Shown: piece after piece, positions 14,667 through 22,586 of the stretch
How positions within the stretch are numbered: position 1 is the stretch's first letter
Layout: every line of letters starts with the position of its first letter
IMG/VR virus record: IMGVR_UViG_3300020455_001388
Coordinates: 1-47,431 of that record
Direction: 5' to 3' (one strand)
Origin: a virus
Length of the DNA: 47,431 nt
The notes under the pieces: generated by a model
What the model was told of the DNA's origin: nothing
The model's input: only the letters and a program-made list of their open reading frames with translations
The model's database searches: none
Made by a program: the position numbers and the translations under genes

Positions 14667-14692
14667 CAATATTTCAGAGTCATTAACCCTAA

Positions 14693-14718
14693 AAACCCTG
14701 CCTAGTCGCGGGTTTTTT
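14693..14718 (+). terminator. Intrinsic terminator after the Acb2-like gene
   Basis: CCC-GC/GC-GGG stem with loop CTAGTC and one bulged T, followed by TTTTTT. On the opposite strand the stem is also followed by a T run, so it may be bidirectional. It separates the Acb2-like gene from RNA block B. Confidence 0.7.
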
Positions 14719-14739
14719 GGGTGAGAAGTTTCGTTGTTT

Positions 14740-15262
14740 ATTAGCGGCTGTTTAAGTTTAAAAACATCTGCAAACGATGACATATATCTGGCGGCAGTAG
14801 CTTAACTGCTAAACACCGTCCAAGGGGTGTGTCTCCCTTGTCACCGAAAAGACCGTGGTTGCCCTCACCACGATTAAGGAACGAGGGCGTTTTGAGTGTG
14901 GTTTTGTGGGAAGTGTGCAGAGCCACATATCAAAGTGTTTGTAACTCATACCATCGAGAAGAGTAGGGCTTTGTAATTCCGCTAGTTACGCTTGTCACTA
15001 CTAGCGGTAGCCCCTACAAGCTAGGTTCGCTGACCGAATTTCAAGCGCTCCGTTGCAAAAAGGTCAGGTTGGTACTGGCATGACGCAACGCCGGAAGAGG
15101 GTAACCGGCACGTTTTGAGAAGGCTTGTTGATTTTTCGTAGTCGCTATTTTGCATTCATAGAGTGCATCAGGGAAACAACAAGCTTTCATCAAAGCGTTA
15201 TGCGGATTGCACATTTGCGGTCGGCGCTTTCGACTAGCCCACGTTAAGGGCTAAAACGAAAA
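14740..15262 (+). ncRNA. Candidate structured RNA, block B
   Basis: No credible gene exists from 14667 to 15321. Two copies of the block A helix occur. Copy 2 pairs CGTTTTGA+GTGTGG (14888-14901) with CCACAT (14923-14928), one unpaired A, TCAAAGTG (14930-14937). Copy 3 pairs CGTTTTGA+GAAGGCTTGTTG (15111-15130) with CAACAAGCTTTC (15177-15188), one A, TCAAAGCG (15190-15197). Between them CCGCTAGT pairs with ACTAGCGG inside GTAGGGC/GCCCCTAC (14963-15017). GCCCTC (14861-14866), in the loop of CGTGG/CCACG, can pair with GAGGGC (14883-14888), a possible pseudoknot. Further hairpins include GGCAGT/ACTGCT and ACACC/GGGTGT. Confidence 0.6.
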
Positions 15263-15298
15263 AAACCCCGCTAGCCGTGGAAAGCAAATGCGGGGTTT
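15263..15298. terminator. Nine-pair hairpin at the end of RNA block B
   Basis: AAACCCCGC (15263-15271) pairs perfectly with GCGGGGTTT (15290-15298) across an 18-base loop. A T run follows only on the minus strand, where it would be a good terminator. On the plus strand it is more likely a boundary or processing structure. Confidence 0.5.
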
Positions 15299-15321
15299 AG
15301 ATGATAAACATCGAGGTAATT

Positions 15322-15378
15322 ATGAGCGAATACAAAAAATATAGCAAGCCAGGATTTAGGGGGGCACATGAGCATTAA
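15322..15378 (+). CDS. Possible leader peptide, 18 residues
   Basis: A frame reading MSEYKKYSKPGFRGAHEH with GAGG before the ATG overlaps the first codons of the initiator gene in another frame. It could couple or limit initiator translation. It is short and may be chance. Confidence 0.3.
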   Translation: MSEYKKYSKPGFRGAHEH

Positions 15379-16084
15379 AATGATGTTTTCAGCTATGCAG
15401 GTTAAAGCTGGAAGCCCAACTACTAAAATGGTTTTAATAAAGCTTGCCGACAACGCGAACGACAAGGGAGAGTGCTGGCCAAGCTATGACAATATTGCTG
15501 AAGTTTGTGAAATTTCTCGCCGTAGCGCTATCAATCATATCGATAAACTTGTCAAGAAAGGCTTGGTGCGCAAGGAAGAAAGGAAGGGGCCAAAAGGTAA
15601 TTCGAGTAACGTATATTACTTGACGCTTGGTGGTGAAAAATCTGCACCCCTACCTAGTGAAAACAATTCACCAGATGGTGAAAAATCTGCACCACCCCCT
15701 AGTGAAAAATCTGCACCACCCCCTAGTGAAAAATCTGCACCCGAATCTGTCAGTATAGAACCAGTCATTACTGAATCTGTCATTGAAACAATAAATCGCG
15801 AAAAGATTATTTCCCTTGAAAGCCTAAATGCTTTCGTTAGCTACAGAAAAAAAATCAAAAAGCCAATGACTACTCATGCGGTTGAGTTGCTTGTTGCAAA
15901 ACTTGGTGGTCTTCGTGTTGACGGACACTCACCGCAAGAGCTAATCAACGAAGCCATCATGAACGGCTGGCAATCGGTTTACCCAAAAACCAACCCTAAG
16001 CCGAATGGCACATTCCAAAGCCCCCAAGAACGCATACGCGAAGAAAACATTCGCGTCATGTCTAAATGGGCAAACAAGGAGTAA
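15368..16084 (+). CDS. Replication initiator, lambda O-like
   Basis: The 238-residue protein has an N-terminal winged helix (about residues 15-90, with WPSYDNIAEVCEISRRSAIN and a wing ending NVYYL), typical of phage replication proteins that bind origin iterons. Residues 95-125 are a low-complexity Pro/Ser/Lys linker made of EKSAPPPS repeats, and the C-terminal part (140-238) would contact the helicase loader. The repeats in the linker DNA are the likely iterons, so gene and origin overlap as in lambda O. It is followed four bases later by the P-like gene. Confidence 0.85.
   Translation: MSIKMMFSAMQVKAGSPTTKMVLIKLADNANDKGECWPSYDNIAEVCEISRRSAINHIDKLVKKGLVRKEERKGPKGNSSNVYYLTLGGEKSAPLPSENNSPDGEKSAPPPSEKSAPPPSEKSAPESVSIEPVITESVIETINREKIISLESLNAFVSYRKKIKKPMTTHAVELLVAKLGGLRVDGHSPQELINEAIMNGWQSVYPKTNPKPNGTFQSPQERIREENIRVMSKWANKE
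15632..15741 (+). repeat. Iteron array, probable replication origin
   Basis: The 17-base unit RGTGAAAAATCTGCACC occurs at 15632-15648, 15677-15693, 15701-15717 and 15725-15741, with a degenerate copy at 15656-15672. Spacings are 24, 21, 24 and 24 bases. An AT-rich stretch follows from about 15790. The layout matches lambda ori, which has four iterons inside O followed by an AT-rich region. Confidence 0.75.
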
Positions 16085-16087
16085 GTC

Positions 16088-16672
16088 ATGGAAAATCAAG
16101 ATCGCACCCGTTTCGCCAGTGCCATCCACGGCACCTTTGAAATTTACAGCACCAAGCCCGTATCTGAACAACTCATGGATATTTGGTGGGCAACGCTGAA
16201 ACCTTACCCTATTGCAGACGTATGCCGTGCGCTAACGAAGCATATCTCTGACCCCGAGCGCGGCCAGTTTCCACCCAAACCCGCCGATGTAATCCGCTTT
16301 TTGACTACCGGTGAGAAAGAGCAACTGGAACACATCAAGTCACAAGCGGAAATGCAATGGCTGAACGTAACCCGCGCCATTGCGCGTGTGGGCACATACC
16401 GCACGCCTACGTTCAAAGATCCAATCACAGCAGCGTCAATAAACGCCCTGGGCGGTTGGCCGCATATCTGCGCAAAGACAACGCAGCAGTTGGAGTTTCT
16501 ACAAAAGCAATTTGTTTCGACTTACGTTGATTTTGAAAAATCGCCCCTTGAAAAACTGCCTGGTCATATTGCCGGGCTTGAAGATATTCAACGCGCCAAA
16601 GCAGATAAAAAATCAAGCTTTGCTGCGCTTGAAAAGGGAATTGAAGACTTCAGAGCGAGGGAGCAGGTATGA
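16088..16672 (+). CDS. Replication protein P-like helicase loader
   Basis: The 194-residue protein starts with a FEIYSTKPVSEQLMDIWW segment and a conserved LKPYPIADVCRALTKHISDP region found in phage replication proteins of the DUF6475/P-like group. It probably loads the host DnaB helicase at the origin with the O-like protein. It directly follows that gene and overlaps the next start (ATGA). The match to lambda P is by position and general pattern rather than strong sequence similarity. Confidence 0.7.
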   Translation: MENQDRTRFASAIHGTFEIYSTKPVSEQLMDIWWATLKPYPIADVCRALTKHISDPERGQFPPKPADVIRFLTTGEKEQLEHIKSQAEMQWLNVTRAIARVGTYRTPTFKDPITAASINALGGWPHICAKTTQQLEFLQKQFVSTYVDFEKSPLEKLPGHIAGLEDIQRAKADKKSSFAALEKGIEDFRAREQV

Positions 16673-16920
16673 CCCCAGCACTAACAGATAAACAAATCAG
16701 CTACATGGATTTCATTCATAAGTTCATTGCTGAAAATGACAACTTTCCCACCTTTGAAGTTATCGCTGAGCACTTTGGCGTAGCACCTAACAGCGTGTCA
16801 GGCCACTTGCTGGCACTGAAGAGAAAAGGTTACATCGAGTTTTGCCCAAATATGGTGAGTTATCGCCGCACCAGTGTTTTCAAAAGCTTTATGGCTATTC
16901 GCGAGAGGGCAGCTGCATGA
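16669..16920 (+). CDS. LexA-type winged-helix DNA-binding protein, 83 residues
   Basis: The protein is only a LexA-like DNA-binding domain: LTDKQISYMDFIHKFIAEND, then FPTFEVIAEHFGVAPNSVSG, then LLALKRKGYIEF. It lacks the S24 peptidase domain, so it cannot self-cleave. It may regulate phage or host SOS genes or compete with host LexA. The stop overlaps the methyltransferase start, and it ends in three Ala. Confidence 0.75.
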   Translation: MTPALTDKQISYMDFIHKFIAENDNFPTFEVIAEHFGVAPNSVSGHLLALKRKGYIEFCPNMVSYRRTSVFKSFMAIRERAAA

Positions 16921-18863
16921 ATGTTTTAGCATTATTTGATGGGCATTCAGGCGGTCAAATCGCACTAGAAGTGGCAGGTATCCCATGCGCTAAATACATC
17001 GCGTCTGAAATTGATAAATATGCCAGAAAGGTAGCAGAAACTATTTACCCTAAAACCATATCTATGGGTGATGTTACCAAGTGGCGAGAATGGAACATTG
17101 ATTGGGCATCAATCGATCTGTTAATGGGTGGCTCACCATGCCAGGGCTTTTCAATGGCCGGTAAGCAAGCGGGAACCACTGCCATCCTGAACGGTGAAAA
17201 GGTTATTGTTGATAGCCGTGAAAAATACCTCGAGTTAAAAGAGCAGGGCGCAGAGTTTTTAAGTCAGTCTTACTTATTTTGGGAATACATACTTTGCTTA
17301 GATCACGTTAAGAAACAAAACCCTGATGTTTTGTTTTTCTTAGAAAACGTGAAAATGAAGAAAGAATTTCTATCACTGATAACCAATGCCATTGGCGTAG
17401 AGCCTGTATTCATTAATAGCGCATTAGTCAGTGCGCAGAATCGCCAGCGCTACTACTGGTGCAATTGGGAAGTATCGCAGCCAGAGGATAGGGGAATTGT
17501 GTTGGCTGATATTCTTGAAAGTGATGGCGCGGGAGTAATAAAGTCTCACGGTGAATTTAAGCCTAAAAACGAAAAAAGCCAATGCATAGACGCTAATTAT
17601 CACAAGGGCCCTGATAACCACGGCCAAAGAACGATGATAGCCAACCCCGCCGCTATCGTAGGACGCAAGTTAGACGAGAACGGAAAGCGTAACGACTCGC
17701 TGCCAATCAAGCAAACGCAATGCTTGGAGGTTCACGACCACGGCAAGAGCCGGTGTTTATCAACAGTACAAAAAGACACAGTTGTTTCGAACTTGCCGGC
17801 GGGTTGGTATCCGCTAGATGCAGAGCTTCCACCTTACAAAGAGTGGATTAAAAAGACTGGTGAGCATGGAGGCTCTAAGCGGGAATATCAGAGCTTAATT
17901 ATTCAAAAAGGAAGGGGTAACAACCCTGGTGGTTTACGGGCACTAGACGGAAAAGCCCCCGCTTTAACATCAAATTCTTACGAGCATAATAATCACGTTG
18001 TTTCTGGTATAGAAATACGAACTCGCGGCACGGAAGAAATAGGCATAAAAGGAAAAAGTTACGCAATCACCGCTTCTGCCGGCACGGGCGGTAAAGCGCT
18101 AGTTGGTACCAAGGAAAATTACCGCAAGCTAACCCCGCGTGAATGTGGCCGCCTTCAAACCATCCCCGAACCAATACTCGAAAATATTTTAAACAGCGGC
18201 GTTTCAAACACCCAGCTTTACAAAATGTTCGGCAATGGTTGGACGATTGAAGTAATAGCGCACATTTTCAAACAAATGCCAATTAAGCACACCACCCCAG
18301 AAAAAATAACAGTGGAATCTTTAAAAATGTCAAATGATTTATGGAGTACACCGCCAGAGGTGTTTAACGCGCTAGATATGGAGTTTGGTTTTGGCTTTGA
18401 TGTGTGTGCCGAGCATGAAACAGCGAAGTGTGCAGATTATTGGACTATTGAAGATGATGCGCTTTCTAAAGACTGGGCTGAAGATGCTAAGTCTCGCATA
18501 CCGGGAGCCGGGTTAATTGAAATGGGTGCTCTTTGGTGTAACCCACCTTACAGCAAAATAACCCCATGGGTGGAAAAAGCCATTGAAGCACAACGAAACG
18601 GGCGAATAACAGTAATGCTCGTTATGTGCGACCCATCAGTGAAATGGTTCAGCTTGGCCGCCCAGTTCGCTAGCGAAATCCGGTTTGTTACCGAAGGCCG
18701 CTTGGCCTTTCTTAAAAATGGTAAGCCTCAATCCGGTAACAACAAAGGTTCTGCAATTTTCGTATTTGACCCACACCGCATAGGTGCCGGTCATGTGTCT
18801 TTCGTAACCCGCGAATCGCTATTAAGTAAAGGGAAGGTAAAAACCTTGGAGGTTGCAGCGTGA
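16917..18863 (+). CDS. Fused m5C and m6A DNA methyltransferase
   Basis: One 648-residue chain carries two activities. Residues 1-455 are a cytosine-5 methyltransferase: motif I FDGHSGG (7-13), motif IV GGSPCQGFS with catalytic C75, motif VI ENV (143-145), motif VIII QNRQR (174-178), motif IX RKLTPRECGRLQ (from 403) and motif X MFGNGWTIEVI. Residues 468-640 are a phage Dam-type adenine methyltransferase (PF05869-like) with DLWSTPPEVF, DVCAEH and catalytic NPPY at 542-545. It would methylate phage DNA against host restriction. The start at 16917 is in the usual ATGA overlap; the longer frame from 16842 lies inside the previous gene. It ends EVAA. Confidence 0.92.
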   Translation: MNVLALFDGHSGGQIALEVAGIPCAKYIASEIDKYARKVAETIYPKTISMGDVTKWREWNIDWASIDLLMGGSPCQGFSMAGKQAGTTAILNGEKVIVDSREKYLELKEQGAEFLSQSYLFWEYILCLDHVKKQNPDVLFFLENVKMKKEFLSLITNAIGVEPVFINSALVSAQNRQRYYWCNWEVSQPEDRGIVLADILESDGAGVIKSHGEFKPKNEKSQCIDANYHKGPDNHGQRTMIANPAAIVGRKLDENGKRNDSLPIKQTQCLEVHDHGKSRCLSTVQKDTVVSNLPAGWYPLDAELPPYKEWIKKTGEHGGSKREYQSLIIQKGRGNNPGGLRALDGKAPALTSNSYEHNNHVVSGIEIRTRGTEEIGIKGKSYAITASAGTGGKALVGTKENYRKLTPRECGRLQTIPEPILENILNSGVSNTQLYKMFGNGWTIEVIAHIFKQMPIKHTTPEKITVESLKMSNDLWSTPPEVFNALDMEFGFGFDVCAEHETAKCADYWTIEDDALSKDWAEDAKSRIPGAGLIEMGALWCNPPYSKITPWVEKAIEAQRNGRITVMLVMCDPSVKWFSLAAQFASEIRFVTEGRLAFLKNGKPQSGNNKGSAIFVFDPHRIGAGHVSFVTRESLLSKGKVKTLEVAA

Positions 18864-19717
18864 AAAAATCAGTTGAGAAATGGGGGCATGACGCCCTAGC
18901 TAAAGATTTGGCATCTCACTTGGAAACACCAGAGCGAATGATTTGGACCGATATGCAGCTTGGCCCATCTGGCAGTGCGAGGCCCGATGTTTATTCAATG
19001 CGCAAGTCTTACTCTAAACCAATGCCCGTAACCTACGAAATAAAGGTTTCTGTATCTGATTTTCGTTCAGACATTACGTCTGGCAAGTGGCAGAAGTACC
19101 TAGATTTCAGTACAGCGGTTGTTTTTGCTGTACCAAAAGGATTAGTGAGCAAGGACGATATCCCAAAAGGCTGTGGTTTGATGACGAGAGGCGAAAACGG
19201 ATGGGTGACACTTCGTAAGCCGACACGCCAAACCGTGACGCTACCAGAAAAGGTGATGCTGAAACTCCTTATCGATGGTGTTGAGCGAGCTCGACGCCCC
19301 AAGCCACAGGAATGGAATCAATACATAACCGATAAAAAAATTAAAGCGAAATACGGTGATGATGTAGCGAACGCATTAAAAGACATTTCGAGAGTTCGCC
19401 GCGAAGAGCAGAATATTAAATCAGTCATTGATCAAAACATAATTATCGCACAAGCGCGTGCTGAAAGAATTACTGAGGACGCAAAACTGTTTAGAGAGAA
19501 GCAACAAGCAGTTTTAGGTGATGTGTGCAGAGCCCTTGGAATGGAGACAGTGACATCAAGCGTATGGCAGATAGAGGCCCGAGCCGCCCAGCTAATGAAA
19601 ATGGCTAACGAGAGCCATGTAATAAGGCAAGCGTGTATAGGTATAGATAATGCGATTAAAACCCTAATTCGATGCAAGAGTTCTTTACCTGAGATAGATA
19701 AGGAAGACGCCGCATGA
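18860..19717 (+). CDS. MmcB-like PD-(D/E)XK protein
   Basis: The 285-residue protein has a nuclease-like core near the N-terminus: RPDVYS (D43), then TYEIKVSVSDFRSD (E60, K62), then GKWQKYLDF and VFAVPKG. This pattern is that of the MmcB family, PD-(D/E)XK proteins linked to DNA repair. Residues 170-285 are helical and charged. It starts with GTG overlapping the methyltransferase stop (GTGA), so the two are coupled. It may process DNA during recombination; a restriction partner for the methyltransferase is a less likely alternative. Confidence 0.75.
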   Translation: MKKSVEKWGHDALAKDLASHLETPERMIWTDMQLGPSGSARPDVYSMRKSYSKPMPVTYEIKVSVSDFRSDITSGKWQKYLDFSTAVVFAVPKGLVSKDDIPKGCGLMTRGENGWVTLRKPTRQTVTLPEKVMLKLLIDGVERARRPKPQEWNQYITDKKIKAKYGDDVANALKDISRVRREEQNIKSVIDQNIIIAQARAERITEDAKLFREKQQAVLGDVCRALGMETVTSSVWQIEARAAQLMKMANESHVIRQACIGIDNAIKTLIRCKSSLPEIDKEDAA

Positions 19718-19893
19718 CACAGCCTTCCACCAACTGGCTACGCCCACCCAAAGGAAAGCGAGAAAGCCAGCACCCTGAAATGAAAGGTCGCATGAAGGCG
19801 GCGCGTAAAGTTGAGAAGAAGAAAGACTTTAGCGGTATTGCTTTATCTGATCAAGACCACTTTAACCAGATATGGAAGGAGCTAGAGGCGTGA
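19714..19893 (+). CDS. Small basic protein, 59 residues
   Basis: The ATG overlaps the upstream stop and AAGGA lies at a good distance. The product is very basic in its first half (PPKGKRESQHPEMKGRMKAA) and acidic-helical at the end (HFNQIWKELEA). No family is recognised. Its TGA overlaps the next GTG. Confidence 0.6.
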   Translation: MTQPSTNWLRPPKGKRESQHPEMKGRMKAARKVEKKKDFSGIALSDQDHFNQIWKELEA

Positions 19894-20366
19894 GTTGGCA
19901 AAGTTGCACCGTAGCGAATCATCAACAGTTTGAGTCTGTCACTCAGGCTGTTGATAGCTGGTTAAGCGGCGGCAAGATGGTTGATGTGAAGGTGCGTGAA
20001 AGCGCCCGTTCGCGCCTCGATGCTATGAAAGCATTGCAACACCATTGGTATAAAGAGCTAAGTAATCAGACAGGCCTAAGCACAACGTACATGAATGCGT
20101 ATTGCAAATTGGTGTTTGGCGTTCCTATCGCTCGCGAGTCAGACGCAGAGTTTAAAGCGCTTTACGACTTAGCAATAAAGCCGCTTAGCCAAAGCCATAA
20201 GATACGCTTTATGGCCCCGCCAATGTCAACGGCCGTTACCAGTAACTTTAACACCACTCAAATGCACCGCTATTTAAACGCAATTAAAGCTTGGGCTGAT
20301 AGTAAAGGCTATCGGCTGAATTTAAACAACGGCCTTTACCTTAAGGCTATAGGGGCTAATTCATGA
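19890..20366 (+). CDS. NinB-like recombination protein
   Basis: The 158-residue protein begins at a GTG overlapping the upstream stop. The pattern VDVKVRESARSRLDAMKALQ, HHWYKELSNQTG and YMNAYCKLVFG, followed by MHRYLNAIKAWADSKGYRL, is that of the NinB/Orf group, which binds single-stranded DNA and SSB and helps RecA-independent recombination. It lies with RusA and other nin-like genes, which supports this. Similarity to lambda NinB itself is weak. Confidence 0.6.
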   Translation: MSWQSCTVANHQQFESVTQAVDSWLSGGKMVDVKVRESARSRLDAMKALQHHWYKELSNQTGLSTTYMNAYCKLVFGVPIARESDAEFKALYDLAIKPLSQSHKIRFMAPPMSTAVTSNFNTTQMHRYLNAIKAWADSKGYRLNLNNGLYLKAIGANS

Positions 20367-20692
20367 AGTTTACCGAAAATCAACGCCGCGCCCTTAAACT
20401 TACCAGTGCAGGCTTTGCATATTACTTAGCCGAACTGAGTAAAAAAATGGCTGAAGCCGAATTTATAAGTAAGGCAATGAAAGACTGCTACCCAGCGGCT
20501 ATTAGCCCATTCACCATATGGGAGGCGCGTACTGTTGGTCAAGAGGCGTTTTTTAAAAGCTTAAAGGTTAAGTGCCGCCCAATTGGTGTGAAACCTATGC
20601 CCTTGCTTTCATGTAACACAATTGATGCGGATAAAAAGAAGTTATCAACCCGGCATCATTTGCAAGTCGGCTTTATTAGGGCTGATTCATGA
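20363..20692 (+). CDS. Hypothetical protein, 109 residues
   Basis: A basic, mainly helical protein starting MKFTENQRRALKLTSAGFAY. No recognised family. The start and stop both overlap neighbours (ATGA), so it is clearly part of the nin-like gene chain between the NinB-like and integrase genes. Confidence 0.65.
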   Translation: MKFTENQRRALKLTSAGFAYYLAELSKKMAEAEFISKAMKDCYPAAISPFTIWEARTVGQEAFFKSLKVKCRPIGVKPMPLLSCNTIDADKKKLSTRHHLQVGFIRADS

Positions 20693-20859
20693 TCACGCCC
20701 TCAGATACATGGTGCTACGTTCACTTTTCGGATGGCAGCGTTTTAGGCTGGCCTTCATCGATGTTTGGCAACCCAATACACGAAACCACTATCAATCATA
20801 TGATTGAACAAAGCGATCGAATCCTTGTGCGCGAGGAACTTATGGGTGATGAGAAATGA
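20689..20859 (+). CDS. Small hypothetical protein, 56 residues
   Basis: The ATG overlaps the upstream TGA and the TGA overlaps the ATG of the second integrase. The product MITPSDTWCYVHFSDGSVLG continues to an acidic tail (LVREELMGDEK). No family is recognised. The double overlap supports it. Confidence 0.6.
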   Translation: MITPSDTWCYVHFSDGSVLGWPSSMFGNPIHETTINHMIEQSDRILVREELMGDEK

Positions 20860-22079
20860 AATACCTCGCCCTTAACCTTAACGATACAGCAATCAAAAAA
20901 CACGCATCTGATGCTGTGGTGGGTGAGCTACGCGATGTAAGAAACCCAATATGTTTACGCTTCCACAAAAGCCGTGAACGGGCAACGTGGTGCTACTATC
21001 GCAATGAAGGTAATTCAAAAAACCGTACTCGTTTAGGTTACTGGCCCACACTAAAAACCAAAGATGTGCTTGCTATGTTGCCCGGTGTTATTGAAAAGCT
21101 TCATCATGGTAAAGAGGTACAAAGCAGTAAATTTAAAACCGTGGGTGAAATGCTCAATTGGTATTCATCACGCACAAGCAAAGAGAACATAAAAAGTCAG
21201 AGCCGCCGCAAAGGTGTGTTATCAGCTATTGATAAGCACTTATTACCCCGACTTGAGCTTATAAATATCAGCGAAGTCAGCAAGGCCATCATCGATGATA
21301 AGCTAGTTTTACCCCTGCAGAATGCCAACCTAAAGCCCTCAACCATTCGCCAATACTTCGCCATATTAAAGAGGGTGTTTGCCAGTGCGAGAGAGTTGGA
21401 GCTAATTTCGGTAAACCCCATGGCGGGTATGAAGTTTCGTGATCACGTGCAACGCAGAATTGAGCCCAAGCAAGGCAGATTGCTGGTAGATGATGCACCG
21501 GCATTAATACAGCAAATTAATATAGCCCCAGCCACTACTAGAATGCTTTTATTGTTCATGTTGCTGTTTGGTACTCGTATCGGTGAAACCCGCCAACTAA
21601 GATGGCGCCACATCGATTTGAACAGCGGCCAGTTAATCATACCTGAAACCATAACCAAGACTGCAGCGGTTCATATACTGCCAATCACTTACCAGGCTAA
21701 ACGGTTATTGCTGGAATATAAGCAGCAGTGCACAGGTGAATACTTGTTTGGCGGTAAAGAACCCATGAGTGCCAGCGCAGCGGATAAGGCAGTAAGGGAA
21801 GCATCAAAGCGTAAGTTCTCAGCGCATGACATAAGAAAGCTTGCTCGAAGTGTATGGGCAACGGTAGGCATTGATTACTGGGTAGCAGAGCGATTACTTA
21901 ACCATAAGCAAAAGGGGCTTGATTTGGTTTACATCAAAGCTGACTCGATGGACGTTAAACGCAAGGCATTAGAGCAATATCATGAGTGGTTATTTCGTGA
22001 TGTGAAACCCGTCCTTATCCCGTCCGTGGAGATTTCAGGTAAAGACGAAAACAATAATGTATTCAATAAGGTGGCGTAA
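20856..22079 (+). CDS. Second tyrosine recombinase
   Basis: The 407-residue protein has an N-terminal arm-binding domain with FHKSRERATWCYYR, a SAM-like core-binding domain (about 105-200) and a full catalytic domain: Arg in GTRIGETRQLRW, HxxR in SAHDIRKLAR, His in LLNHKQKG and Tyr in VYIKAD. All catalytic residues are present, unlike the HxxK variant in the first integrase. It is translationally coupled to the nin-like operon and has no attachment repeats around it. It would be made during lytic growth, so it may resolve phage genomes or serve another recombination, or be a captured integrase. Confidence 0.88.
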   Translation: MKYLALNLNDTAIKKHASDAVVGELRDVRNPICLRFHKSRERATWCYYRNEGNSKNRTRLGYWPTLKTKDVLAMLPGVIEKLHHGKEVQSSKFKTVGEMLNWYSSRTSKENIKSQSRRKGVLSAIDKHLLPRLELINISEVSKAIIDDKLVLPLQNANLKPSTIRQYFAILKRVFASARELELISVNPMAGMKFRDHVQRRIEPKQGRLLVDDAPALIQQINIAPATTRMLLLFMLLFGTRIGETRQLRWRHIDLNSGQLIIPETITKTAAVHILPITYQAKRLLLEYKQQCTGEYLFGGKEPMSASAADKAVREASKRKFSAHDIRKLARSVWATVGIDYWVAERLLNHKQKGLDLVYIKADSMDVKRKALEQYHEWLFRDVKPVLIPSVEISGKDENNNVFNKVA

Positions 22080-22130
22080 TTTTGGCGTTTTCTAATATGG
22101 AATACATAAAACAGCAAAAAGGCGTATTAA

Positions 22131-22499
22131 ATGATTGAACTTGAATTGCCATACCCGCCCACGGTTAACCACTATTACGGGCAAAGGCCCAAAGGTGGGA
22201 GGTTCATTAAGCCAGCGGGTAAAGCGTTCCGTGTTGAAGTGAAAGCCACGGCCATGGAGCGAAAAGCCTGTAATTATTTAACTGGCCTCATTCACTTAGA
22301 GATTGATGCGTTCCCGCCGGACAACAGAAAACGCGATCTGGACAACATCAATAAAGCTTTGCTGGATGCGCTCGAGGAGGCTGGCGTGTTTAAAGACGAT
22401 AGTCAGATAGTAAAATTAACGAGCACCAAGCATGCCCCCATCGAGGGCGGCAAGGTGTCGGTAAGAATAATTGAAGCCAATAGGGAGGTTGCAGCATGA
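22131..22499 (+). CDS. rusA: RusA Holliday junction resolvase
   Basis: The 122-residue protein matches the RusA family in length and motifs: an N-terminal ELPYPPTVNHYY segment, RKRDLDNINKALLDAL with the metal-binding Asp residues, and VFKDDSQIV. RusA cuts four-way junctions formed during phage recombination and replication. AAAAAGGCG precedes the ATG. The stop sits in the sequence GGAGGTTGCAGCATGA, overlapping the next start. Confidence 0.95.
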   Translation: MIELELPYPPTVNHYYGQRPKGGRFIKPAGKAFRVEVKATAMERKACNYLTGLIHLEIDAFPPDNRKRDLDNINKALLDALEEAGVFKDDSQIVKLTSTKHAPIEGGKVSVRIIEANREVAA

Positions 22500-22573
22500 T
22501 ATTTATGATCATCTTCATTGTTATTAGCCAGTTTTCGGTAGATGAATTAATTATTCAAGCGTTAGCAGCGTAA
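22496..22573 (+). CDS. Tiny membrane peptide, 25 residues
   Basis: The ATG overlaps the rusA stop and has a GGAGG site. The product is MIFMIIFIVISQFSVDELII followed by QALAA, one short hydrophobic span with a C-terminus identical to the last four residues of a tmRNA degradation tag (ALAA). No family is recognised. Confidence 0.45.
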   Translation: MIFMIIFIVISQFSVDELIIQALAA

Positions 22574-22586
22574 GGGGGTAACTTAT

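Noticed and set aside
15632-15741. CRISPR array
   Set aside because: The repeats have almost no spacers, lie in frame inside a coding region and no cas genes are present.
18860-19717. True restriction enzyme paired with the fused methyltransferase
   Set aside because: The PD-(D/E)XK core is of the MmcB repair type and nothing shows sequence-specific cutting; kept only as a weak alternative.
20856-22079. Insertion sequence or separate island around the second recombinase
   Set aside because: There are no terminal repeats or target duplications, and the gene is translationally coupled to phage genes on its left.
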